This document shows positions 1 through 6,794 of a DNA stretch of 51,068 nt, piece after piece. Both the position numbers and the translations under genes were made by a program. Where the stretch lies: NCBI GenBank assembly GCA_902795265.1, contig CADBKM010000010.1, positions 1 through 51,068 on the forward strand, in the 5' to 3' direction. The number at the start of each line of letters is the position of its first letter. Positions within the stretch are counted from its first letter, which is position 1. This DNA comes from an uncultured Eubacteriales bacterium (GTDB lineage Bacteria > Bacillota > Clostridia > Peptostreptococcales > Anaerovoracaceae). The notes beneath the pieces were generated by a model. That model did not search any database. It was not told the DNA's origin and worked only from the letters and a program-made list of their open reading frames with translations.

Positions 1-1004
1 CCGCCCGATCTGAGTACTTCGTGAACAGGACATCTGCCCTGTACGGCATAGTCGACGTCCCATCTCATCTGAGCAGGGATGGACATTTCTACATCGATGA
101 TGCCCTTTACTCTGTCAAAGTCGAGGTTTCTGAACGAGTCATACGGGAATGGCGAGAGTGTGATTGGTCTGATCATTCCTGCCTTGATGCCCTCAGCGCG
201 GAGCTGTCTGATGACTGCTCTTGAGATACGTGCCGAGATTCCGTATGCAGCGAATACGATCTCTGCATCGTCCATCATGTACTCCTCTACTCTTATATCC
301 TTATCCCAGGTCTCATACATAGCAGCAGCTTCAATGTTGACCTTCTCCTGGCCGTCGCCTACAGAACCAGGTCTGCAGTAAGCCTGCTGTCCGAGAGGAT
401 GTCCTACGATAGCTCTGTCAGCAAACTTTGCTCTGCATGCTGCGAGCTCCTCATCTGTCTTCATCGGCGGTAGCACTACAGGCTCCATCATGGTGCCCAT
501 AACGCCGTCAGTGAGAACGAGAACAGGGTTCTGGTCTCTTTCTGCGAGGTCATATGCTTCATAAACCATGTCGACGCACTCCTGGACTGAATCCGGAGCA
601 AGTACGATCATTCTGAATCCGCCGTTGCCGGACGCCTTTGTAGCCTGCAGGTAGTCCTGCTGAGCCGGCTGGATAGCTCCGATTCCCTGGACGTTTACGT
701 AAACCATAGGGATACGTGCCGATGCGCAGTAGGATACGCCTTCGCTGTAGAGTGAGATACCGCATGATGAAGACGAGCTCATCGCTCTGATACCTGTTGA
801 AGCAGCTCCGTACAGCATGTTGACGGAAGCGACTTCGCTCTCGCCCTGTACAAATGTGCCGCCTACTTCAGGAAGCCTTCTTGCCATGTACTCAGGGATC
901 TCATTCTGAGGAGTGATAGGGTAGCCTGCGAAGAAACGGCAGCCTGCTCTTACAGCAGCCTCTGCTATCGCTTCTGTTCCTTTCATGAATACTCTTTCTG
1001 CCAT
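1..1004 (-). CDS. vorB: 2-oxoacid:ferredoxin oxidoreductase alpha subunit, VorB-like (3' end cut by window)
   Basis: The protein (334 residues visible from ATG at 1004) is the alpha subunit of a multi-subunit ketoacid:ferredoxin oxidoreductase, which oxidises branched-chain or other 2-oxoacids to acyl-CoA and CO2 and reduces ferredoxin in the cytoplasm. I read MAERVFMKGTEAIAEAAVRA, then GYPITPQNEIPEYM, then VQGESEVASVNMLYGAAS and a TDGVMGTMMEP segment, which are hallmarks of the pyrimidine-binding and domain II regions of VorB/KorA. The frame is open to the window edge and only a short C-terminal tail should be missing. A ribosome-binding site (GGAGAG) precedes the ATG. It follows the small ferredoxin gene by 14 bases. 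The beta (VorA) and gamma subunits would be expected just beyond the left edge. VorB versus KorA substrate choice cannot be decided from sequence alone. Confidence 0.88.
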   Translation of the reverse strand, partial: MAERVFMKGTEAIAEAAVRAGCRFFAGYPITPQNEIPEYMARRLPEVGGTFVQGESEVASVNMLYGAASTGIRAMSSSSSCGISLYSEGVSYCASARIPMVYVNVQGIGAIQPAQQDYLQATKASGNGGFRMIVLAPDSVQECVDMVYEAYDLAERDQNPVLVLTDGVMGTMMEPVVLPPMKTDEELAACRAKFADRAIVGHPLGQQAYCRPGSVGDGQEKVNIEAAAMYETWDKDIRVEEYMMDDAEIVFAAYGISARISRAVIRQLRAEGIKAGMIRPITLSPFPYDSFRNLDFDRVKGIIDVEMSIPAQMRWDVDYAVQGRCPVHEVLRSG

Positions 1005-1018
1005 ATCGCTCTCCTTTC

Positions 1019-1222
1019 CTATCTCCACACCTCTATTGCAGACTCAGGGCAGATCTGGGCACACATCGCACATCCGATGCAATCCTCAGGTCTGACGGAA
1101 GTCGCATAGAGATATCCCTTGGAGTTAACATGCTCGCCGATCTCGATGCACTTTTTAGGGCATGAAATGACGCAGTAGGAGCATGATTTGCAGGCTTCAT
1201 TCGTGATTTCGATTCTTGCCAT
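1019..1222 (-). CDS. vorD: 4Fe-4S ferredoxin subunit of 2-oxoacid oxidoreductase (VorD/KorD-like)
   Basis: This 67-residue protein is a two-cluster ferredoxin with motifs CKSCSYCVISCP near residues 12-23 and CIGCAMCAQICP near residues 48-59, so it should bind two [4Fe-4S] clusters. It is the delta-type subunit that carries electrons away from the thiamine-dependent oxidoreductase encoded directly downstream. A strong ribosome-binding site (GAAGGAGGAA) lies before the ATG. The gene sits 14 bases before the alpha subunit and 36 bases after a P-loop ATPase gene, so all three are probably one transcript. The length is normal for KorD/VorD subunits. The assignment to the complex rests on gene order, and the ferredoxin fold itself is certain. 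Confidence 0.9.
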   Translation of the reverse strand: MARIEITNEACKSCSYCVISCPKKCIEIGEHVNSKGYLYATSVRPEDCIGCAMCAQICPESAIEVWR

Positions 1223-1258
1223 TAATATTCCTCCTTCTTAGCAATACCTTGATTTTAT

Positions 1259-1959
1259 CTAATCAACCCACGAGTAGGTCAGGAACAGATCGAGAGGCAC
1301 CAGAGACTTGTCAGTCCCCGCCTGCGCTTCATCGAATATGTCTCTTCTGACGCAGGCACTGTTAACGACAGTATAGCCGTCAAACAGCTCGTCGATTCTG
1401 TTCAGTCCTTCCATGAATTCATTAACTGATGTTGAGTATCCGAGGTTCGGATTACCTAGTATGTATATGTGGTCGAGTCTCATGGACCCGAGAATATGCC
1501 TCATTGTGCCGTCTATCGAATCTACGTCTTTTGTCCACGGTCTGTACGGATTTACGATGTACACCGGAACGGCATCGTCTTTGCTGAGCAGATCGCTGTA
1601 TGCTCCGGCAAACTTTGCGGCCTGATGGCCTCCGCCGATATCGAGCAGAGTGTAGTGATCGGATACCAGCGATACTCTTACACCTCCGACCATTACCGGA
1701 GCGTCAAGATACTGCTCCTGATATATGATGTTGACTCCCCTGCCCGCGAAATCGTTCTGCATGTCGCGCGATCTGTAGAGAGGCTTGGTCTGGTCGAGAT
1801 CGAAAAGATCCACCTGCCTGCCGCTCTTCTGCGCGAGCTTGTTGGCGATGTTGAGAACTATCTCGCTCTTTCCGGAGCCGGCTTCACCGATAAAGACGAA
1901 ATTCTTCTTTTCGTCCATCAGCCGCTCAAATGTCTTGTCTGCTTCGTAAAAAAGTCCCA
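1259..1959 (-). CDS. P-loop ATPase of unknown role, linked to 2-oxoacid oxidoreductase genes
   Basis: From ATG at 1959 the protein has 233 residues. It carries a Walker A loop (GEAGSGKSE, about residues 25-33), then VDLFDLDQTKPLYRSRD, which resembles the switch/Walker A' region of ParA/CobQ-type ATPases, and a later LLDIGGGHQAAKF segment that may be the Walker B area. There are no membrane segments. A TTG at 1993 would add 11 residues, but I prefer the ATG because the extra stretch lies in a hairpin-forming leader. The gene is first in a unit with the ferredoxin and alpha subunit of a ketoacid oxidoreductase. A role in assembly, cofactor loading or regulation of that enzyme is inference from position only. 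I do not recognise a named family. Confidence 0.72.
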
Positions 1960-1981
1960 TCGATTTATACCTACAAAAACA

Positions 1982-2004
1982 GCTGTTCCTCAATTCGGAA
2001 CAGC
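1982..2004. repeat. Inverted repeat (8-bp stem, 7-base loop) in leader of P-loop ATPase gene
   Basis: GCTGTTCC at 1982-1989 and GGAACAGC at 1997-2004 form a perfect stem around TCAATTC. The repeat lies between the predicted minus-strand promoter and the ATG at 1959. It has no T-run on the minus strand, so it is not a classical terminator. It may be an operator or a 5' UTR hairpin. Confidence 0.5.
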
Positions 2005-2044
2005 CTCATTCTATATTCTTCCCAACCTTCATTGTCCATATAAA

Positions 2045-2073
2045 TTTATACTATAATATGTAGGCTTTTGCAA
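2045..2073 (-). promoter_or_regulatory. Sigma-70-type promoter for the P-loop ATPase/ferredoxin/vorB unit
   Basis: On the minus strand TTGCAA (2073-2068) is followed after exactly 17 bases by TATAAA (2050-2045). The expected start point is near 2038, giving a leader of about 80 bases that contains the inverted repeat at 1982-2004. Confidence 0.65.
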
Positions 2074-2104
2074 GTAAAGATTGGGTGAAGACTTCATCTT
2101 TTCA

Positions 2105-2113
2105 TGCTATTAT
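2105..2113 (+). promoter_or_regulatory. Extended -10 promoter directly before glycosyltransferase start
   Basis: TGC followed by TATTAT (2108-2113) is an extended -10 element. The ATG at 2120 begins six bases after it, so transcription would start at or beside the start codon. No Shine-Dalgarno sequence is present and no good -35 box is seen. Confidence 0.5.
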
Positions 2114-2119
2114 AACCCT

Positions 2120-3382
2120 ATGAAAATACTTAGTATAACAGCACAAAAGCCGCACTCTACCGGAAGCGGCACATACATGACAGAGCTTGTGAAAGCTTTC
2201 GACCGGATGGGTCACAGACAGTCTGTAGTCTGCGGCATCTTCCCCGATGACGAAGTCGGGTTCCCTGAAGGTGTATCATGCTATCCTGTTTTTTTCAGTG
2301 ACAGCAAAGCAGATATTCTCGCAGCGCCATGTAAAGCAGCAAAGCCTGTGATCAGCACCCTGCCGTTTCCTGTTGTCGGCATGTCGGATATAATGCCGTA
2401 CAGCTCAACCCGCTACCGCGATCTTACTCCGGAAATGATCGCGCAGTTTGAAGATGCGTTTATAAAGGCTGTCGGGCGTGCCGTCGCAGACCTTGACCCC
2501 GATCTCATAATCTGCCATCACCTGTTTCTGCTGACTGCTCTTGTAAGGAAGCACTTTCCTGGCAGACGCATTGCCGGCATCTCGCACGGGACCGATCTCA
2601 GGCAGATGATAAACTGCGACAATCTGCGTGATATAGTCAGGCCTTACATCAAAGGCCTTGATGCCGCACTTGCCCTTCATGCCGAGCAGCGTGATCAGAT
2701 AATCGACATATTCGGAATTGATGAAGACAGAGTTTCCGTCATAGGCAGTGGATATAACGACAGGCTTTTCAACACGGAAGGCAGAGATGACCGTGAAGCC
2801 GGAGCTCCGCTGCGCCTTACATATGCCGGCAAGATAAGCAGGCCTAAAGGCGTACCTGAAATGCTCGCGGCGCTTGAAAAGCTTGCCTCTGAATCCGGAT
2901 CTCCGGAATTTGAACTTACGATGGCCGGCGGATGTCAGGACGAAATGCTCAGGAGCCGTCTCGATTCCCTGCCGGAGTTCGCGGAATGGCTCGGTCAGAT
3001 CCCGCAGCCTGCCCTTGCCGGGCTGCTCCGTCAGACAGACATATTCATTCTGCCTTCATACTTTGAAGGACTGCCGCTCGTACTGATCGAAGCCATGGCA
3101 TCAGGTGCAGTTCCGATCAGCACAGACCTGCCGGGCATACAGAACTGGATAAACACAAATGTCGGCTCACCGAACGCCGTGTATGTGCCTGTTCCTCAGA
3201 TGAAAAGCATAGATGAACCGACCGATGAAGGTCGCAGATCATTTACAGACGATCTTACACAGGCGCTCAGAGACACCATGGCAGCTGTCTGCTCCGGTAA
3301 ACTGCCGGGGCCGCTGCCCGACACCTCAGCTATTACATGGGATGGTGTAGCATCGAGGCTTATAGATATTGCAGACATATGA
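2120..3382 (+). CDS. Glycosyltransferase family 4 protein
   Basis: The 420-residue product starts MKILSITAQKPHSTGSGTYM, a glycine-rich GT4 N-terminus, and has a second Rossmann-like half containing YAGKISRPKGVPEMLAALEK, the usual donor-binding GKxxxxKG-type region. The late motif FILPSYFEGLPLVLIEAMAS carries the E(x7)E nucleotide-sugar motif of GT-B retaining enzymes. It should move a sugar from a nucleotide donor to an unknown acceptor on the cytoplasmic side. The reading frame extends upstream to 2081, but I choose 2120 because conserved sequence begins there and an extended -10 element lies at 2105-2113. That choice implies a leaderless message. A strong terminator follows, so the gene is monocistronic. 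The acceptor is unknown and no cell-surface cluster surrounds it. Confidence 0.85.
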   Translation: MKILSITAQKPHSTGSGTYMTELVKAFDRMGHRQSVVCGIFPDDEVGFPEGVSCYPVFFSDSKADILAAPCKAAKPVISTLPFPVVGMSDIMPYSSTRYRDLTPEMIAQFEDAFIKAVGRAVADLDPDLIICHHLFLLTALVRKHFPGRRIAGISHGTDLRQMINCDNLRDIVRPYIKGLDAALALHAEQRDQIIDIFGIDEDRVSVIGSGYNDRLFNTEGRDDREAGAPLRLTYAGKISRPKGVPEMLAALEKLASESGSPEFELTMAGGCQDEMLRSRLDSLPEFAEWLGQIPQPALAGLLRQTDIFILPSYFEGLPLVLIEAMASGAVPISTDLPGIQNWINTNVGSPNAVYVPVPQMKSIDEPTDEGRRSFTDDLTQALRDTMAAVCSGKLPGPLPDTSAITWDGVASRLIDIADI

Positions 3383-3387
3383 TACTT

Positions 3388-3411
3388 CGCCGCTTCACAG
3401 CGGCGTTTTTT
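3388..3411 (+). terminator. Intrinsic terminator after glycosyltransferase
   Basis: CGCCGCT (3388-3394) pairs with AGCGGCG (3399-3405) around the loop TCAC and is followed by six T residues. Confidence 0.9.
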
Positions 3412-3504
3412 ATATGCTTATACTTCCTATAAGTTCATAAATCTTTCATGAATTACGCGGTTCTGTATGTTAATATTCTAGCTATCAGAAACAAGGAGTT
3501 AACA

Positions 3505-4689
3505 ATGGATAGAGATCAGGCTGCTACCATGATGACAAATGCCCTTAAGGGCTTTCACGGAAAGTTCAAGCTGATGTACGGTCAGCTCTGTGTCCGTGTG
3601 GATGAATATACATTTCTCAGCACAGGCGGAAACAAAGTGCTGGCAGATATAGATGAAGACAGCTATGAAGTATGCGATATAAGCACGGGAGAGCTCGGTG
3701 AGATCTTCCGCAGCAGGCGTGATATCAACGCCATTCTTTTCGGATGCTCTGCCGACACGGTAAGTGCGTCCGAAAAAGCAGACTCCATTCCGGTCACACT
3801 TGAAGATCTGGCAAGGCTCACCGGCTCCGAGCTTAAAGTCATTCCGGATGCCTCAGCCTCAAGCATACTCTCCGGGCTCAAAGACGCTTCCGTATGCCTC
3901 ATCAAAGGCACGGGCGCCATCGCTGTAGGCACAAACTGCAGAAAAGCCGTCGCCGGCATGCATATTGTAGAAAAAGCCTGCGAAGCTGAAAACCACGGGC
4001 CAATGCTCGGAGGCACCGTGCCAATAGAAAAAGCCCTTGCTGATCAGTTCAGAAAGGACTTCGTTTCAGATTATATAAACCGCAATGAATCGCCTAATCC
4101 GGGTTATGTCGAGTATGATGAAGCTGAGTTCGCTGTCAGAGGAAACATCATCGATCACGGCAAAGAGCTCGTCAAGCGCGATCTCACCTACGGTTCATGG
4201 GGCAACCTCTCGGTCAGGCTCAATGAAGACGAGATGCTGATCACCCCGTCTTCAATGGACTTCTTTGATATAAAAATCGAAGATATAGTCAAGGTCGACA
4301 TAAATACCCTCGAGTACGGAAAGCAGCGCACGCCGAGTACCGAAGTCATGATGCACGCAGCTGCGTACAGAGAACTTCCCGACTGCAAGGCCATGATCCA
4401 GACCCGCTCCAATGCCATCAGCGTATTTGCCGCCTGCAAGGCCGGATTCACTCTTGGCGAGGGCGAGCTGCAAGATCTTATAGGCGATGTGAAAGTCACG
4501 CCTTACGCTGCTCCGGGTTCAGAAGAACTCGCCGAAGCGGTAGTCTCGACTCTCAAAGATACTCACGCATGCATAATACCGCACCACGGTGCAGTCTTCT
4601 ACGGTCCGTCACTCGAAGTCGTACTTGCAATAGCCGAGGCTGTCGAGCTTAAAGCCCGCAACCTTCTCAACTTCGATTCAGGACTGTAA
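3505..4689 (+). CDS. Tandem class II aldolase/adducin-like protein with degenerate metal site
   Basis: The start at 3505 is chosen because AAGGAG lies seven bases upstream; an extended -10 (TGTTAATAT, 3468-3476) precedes it. The product has 394 residues. The C-terminal half matches class II aldolases: SWGNLSVRL, MLITPSSMDFFDI, PSTEVMMHAAAYRELPD and PHHGAVFYGPSLE. The expected zinc pair His-x-His is replaced by Gln-Thr-Arg (AMIQTRSNA), although the catalytic-type Glu (PSTE) and a third His remain. The N-terminal half (about residues 1-165) looks like a second, more eroded copy, with GQLCVRV, FLSTGG and ILFGCSAD at matching places. It may be a sugar-phosphate binding or regulatory protein, or an enzyme with another metal-free chemistry. 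The end overlaps the convergent permease gene by 12 bases. Confidence 0.75.
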   Translation: MDRDQAATMMTNALKGFHGKFKLMYGQLCVRVDEYTFLSTGGNKVLADIDEDSYEVCDISTGELGEIFRSRRDINAILFGCSADTVSASEKADSIPVTLEDLARLTGSELKVIPDASASSILSGLKDASVCLIKGTGAIAVGTNCRKAVAGMHIVEKACEAENHGPMLGGTVPIEKALADQFRKDFVSDYINRNESPNPGYVEYDEAEFAVRGNIIDHGKELVKRDLTYGSWGNLSVRLNEDEMLITPSSMDFFDIKIEDIVKVDINTLEYGKQRTPSTEVMMHAAAYRELPDCKAMIQTRSNAISVFAACKAGFTLGEGELQDLIGDVKVTPYAAPGSEELAEAVVSTLKDTHACIIPHHGAVFYGPSLEVVLAIAEAVELKARNLLNFDSGL

Positions 4690-5595
4690 GTGCTCCTTAT
4701 AGGCTTTATATTCGCCATAGCTGAAGAACACGAGGCCGATCCATATGATTGCAAATGAAACCACCTGCACTCTGTCGATCGGCTCTTTATATACAAAAAT
4801 TCCGAGCAGAAGCGTTATTGTCGGGCTGATGTACTGAGCCAGTCCGATAAGGAAGAGCTCTACCTTCTTGGCGGCGCTTCCGAACAGCGCTATAGGTATC
4901 AGCGTCACAAGGCCGCTCGCGAATAGCAATGCATACTTGCCCGGAACGCCGTAACTCAGCGCGCCTATGCCCTTCGCCTCTATGATAATGATCGCGACAG
5001 CTGCTACCACAGCAAGTGCTGCGGTCTCATATACGAGTTCAAGTATCGCCGGCCTGTCAGTGGCCTTTTTGAGTGCAGAGTAGCACGCCCATGTCAGAGC
5101 AAGTCCGAGCGCGACTCCCGGTACCTGCCCGTAATGAACGAGCATCACTGTTAGCGAGAGCGCGGCAAGCACTACTGCTGTAATGTTGTACTGTGTCAGC
5201 TTTTCCTTGAAGAACACGGCACCGAAGACACAGATGACTATAGGCTCAAGGTAATAGCCTATCGAAGACTGTATCATGCGGCCGGTCGTCATGGCCCATA
5301 TATATGTGCTCCAGTTTGCCGTAAGCAGCAGACCGTTAAGCAGGTAGCGTGCGAACACGCCCTTTTCCTTAAGCGGCGCCCATATCTCAGCCCTTGTATA
5401 CTTGAATCTCGCCACTATATACGTATAGACGAACATAGTGGTCATCCTGTATAGAATTATGATCCAGGACGGTATCGGAACCAGAGACTGCCAGTATACC
5501 GGAAGCACTCCCCACACCAGCTGGCATGCCAGCACGCACAGCACACCGTTCCTGTAATCACTTCCCTTATTTATCCCAATACTTTTATTATCCAT
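4678..5595 (-). CDS. rarD: EamA-family transporter, RarD type
   Basis: The protein (305 residues from ATG at 5595) has about ten hydrophobic segments arranged as two EamA repeats. Motifs typical of RarD are present: VLACQLVWGVLPVYWQSL near the N-terminus, LLTANWSTYIWAMTTGRM, SSIGYYLEPIVICVFGAVFF and a late LAQYISPTITLLLGIFVYKE. It is an inner-membrane permease of the drug/metabolite transporter superfamily; its substrate is not known. A TTG at 5631 would give 12 extra residues inside the end of the upstream gene, but GGAAG eight bases before the ATG at 5595 favours the shorter form. It is probably co-transcribed with the C_GCAxxG_C_C gene. The 3' end overlaps the convergent aldolase-like gene. 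Confidence 0.88.
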   Translation of the reverse strand: MDNKSIGINKGSDYRNGVLCVLACQLVWGVLPVYWQSLVPIPSWIIILYRMTTMFVYTYIVARFKYTRAEIWAPLKEKGVFARYLLNGLLLTANWSTYIWAMTTGRMIQSSIGYYLEPIVICVFGAVFFKEKLTQYNITAVVLAALSLTVMLVHYGQVPGVALGLALTWACYSALKKATDRPAILELVYETAALAVVAAVAIIIIEAKGIGALSYGVPGKYALLFASGLVTLIPIALFGSAAKKVELFLIGLAQYISPTITLLLGIFVYKEPIDRVQVVSFAIIWIGLVFFSYGEYKAYKEHLQS

Positions 5596-5608
5596 TAATA
5601 ACTTCCAA

Positions 5609-6016
5609 TCAGAGACCCAGTTCTTCCTCAACGATCCCGCATGCGATCCTGATGCACTCGTCGCATGATGTGAATGCCTTGCCGTCGTTGCCTGTCTTGA
5701 TATCTTTGCAGATCAAAGCCTTTGCCCTTTCGACAAACTTCTTCTGCATTATTCCGGCAGCTCTGGTGGTCTTTGCCTTGGTCATCCCTGCTCTCTCGGT
5801 ATTTCCGTCACTGTAAACGAGACCGGCCAGCATAGCCGCGCCGCTGAGCGCGCCGCAAACACCCTGTGTGGTACCCATTCCTGCACCGAAACCTTCACCC
5901 ATTCTATAGAGCATCGATTCATCGACACCAACCTCTTCAGCAAAAGCACAAGCGACCGACTGGCAGCAGTTGAATCCGTTTCTGTGCTTTGCAGAAGCAA
6001 TATCAGCTTTACTCAT
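5609..6016 (-). CDS. C_GCAxxG_C_C family protein (redox-type cysteine protein)
   Basis: The 135-residue product contains NCCQSVACAFAEEVGVD near residue 16, then GEGFGAGMGTTQGVCGALSG, then SCDECIRIACGI near the C-terminus. This spacing of Cys, GxCGAxxG and a late Cys pair is the signature of the C_GCAxxG_C_C family, which is found in anaerobes and is thought to have a redox or metal-related role; no reaction is established. It has a good ribosome-binding site (AGGAGG) before the ATG at 6016. An extended -10 (TGGTATTAT on the minus strand) lies about 40 bases upstream. It leads a two-gene unit with the RarD-type permease, whose start lies just beyond its stop. Confidence 0.85.
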   Translation of the reverse strand: MSKADIASAKHRNGFNCCQSVACAFAEEVGVDESMLYRMGEGFGAGMGTTQGVCGALSGAAMLAGLVYSDGNTERAGMTKAKTTRAAGIMQKKFVERAKALICKDIKTGNDGKAFTSCDECIRIACGIVEEELGL

Positions 6017-6108
6017 TTGTTTCCTCCTGTTTTCTTTACGATTTACGACGAATATAATACCACATTTTTTGCAACACTATACCCTTTTTACGATACTATT
6101 ATTATAGA

Positions 6109-6251
6109 AAGAGCGGTTTATATGCTCTGGCCGGGTAACTTGAGAACGCCGGCACTTAGCGACTGGCAAGCGTCAGCGCAGACAGAGCTTAGTACCGCTG
6201 CGTTCGAACGTTAGCGAGAGCGGGCCCGGGCAGAGCATATAAACCGCTCTT
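6109..6251. repeat. Palindromic intergenic element, copy 1 (143 bp)
   Basis: Perfect 21-bp inverted ends (6109-6129 and 6231-6251) extend through one mismatch into five more pairs (CCGGG, 6131-6135, with 6225-6229). The interior on the minus strand holds GCTCTCGC, then ACGCA and CGGTACTAAGCTC followed by GTCT and CGCT (6175-6203). The same ordered core is found in the element at 49656-49755, with 26 of 29 bases identical over the main block. It lies between divergent genes and, if transcription starts near the TACTATTATTAT stretch upstream, would form the 5' UTR of the sigma-factor gene. There is no T-run, so it is not a simple terminator. No open frame is present. Confidence 0.75.
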
Positions 6252-6274
6252 AAAAGAATAACGGAGATTAACGA

Positions 6275-6784
6275 ATGGATGAAAGACTTGTACAGGAAGC
6301 AATAGCTGGCAATAAAGAGGCTTTCTGCAAACTTTACGGAAAATATAAGGACAGGCTTTACCGTTATGCTCTTTACAGGCTTAATGATCCTCACGATGCT
6401 GAAGATGCTGTGAGCGAATGCGTGGTCGCGGCGTGGCAGAGCATCGGCAGGCTCAGAAGTGCGGAAGCCTTCGGTTCGTGGATCTTCAGGATCCTGTCCA
6501 ATTGCTGTGCCTCGCAAATCAAAGAGAAGATAAACACCCGCGGCAATCTTGAACGGATATACGATGCCGGTCCGGGAAACAGCACATCCGACGCCCCTTC
6601 TCTCGCAACAGAGCTCAGCGAAGCTCTGCTTCAGTTAAAGGAAGACGAACGCAACATAGTGCTGCTCAGTATCGTAGCCGGCCTGAACAGTTCTGAGATA
6701 TCCGGTATTACCGGAATCTCTTCCGGAAGTGTCCGTTCCAAGCTGTCAAGAAGCCTCGCTAAAATGCGTGATTTTCTGTCATAA
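6275..6784 (+). CDS. RNA polymerase ECF-type sigma factor
   Basis: The 169-residue product has a sigma-70 region 2 (about residues 8-75: FCKLYGKYKDRLYRYALYRL, then DAEDAVSECVVAAWQSI) and a region 4 helix-turn-helix (about residues 110-165: LLQLKEDERNIVLLSIVAGL, SSEISGITGISSGSVRSKLS). It has no region 1 or 3, so it is an ECF (group 4) factor that directs RNA polymerase to a small regulon. CGGAG lies seven bases before the ATG. The downstream gene begins ten bases after its stop and encodes a membrane-anchored beta-propeller protein, which is likely to be its anti-sigma or sensor partner. A 143-bp palindromic element separates it from the divergent gene and may lie in its leader. Confidence 0.9.
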   Translation: MDERLVQEAIAGNKEAFCKLYGKYKDRLYRYALYRLNDPHDAEDAVSECVVAAWQSIGRLRSAEAFGSWIFRILSNCCASQIKEKINTRGNLERIYDAGPGNSTSDAPSLATELSEALLQLKEDERNIVLLSIVAGLNSSEISGITGISSGSVRSKLSRSLAKMRDFLS

Positions 6785-6794
6785 GGAGAAAGAT

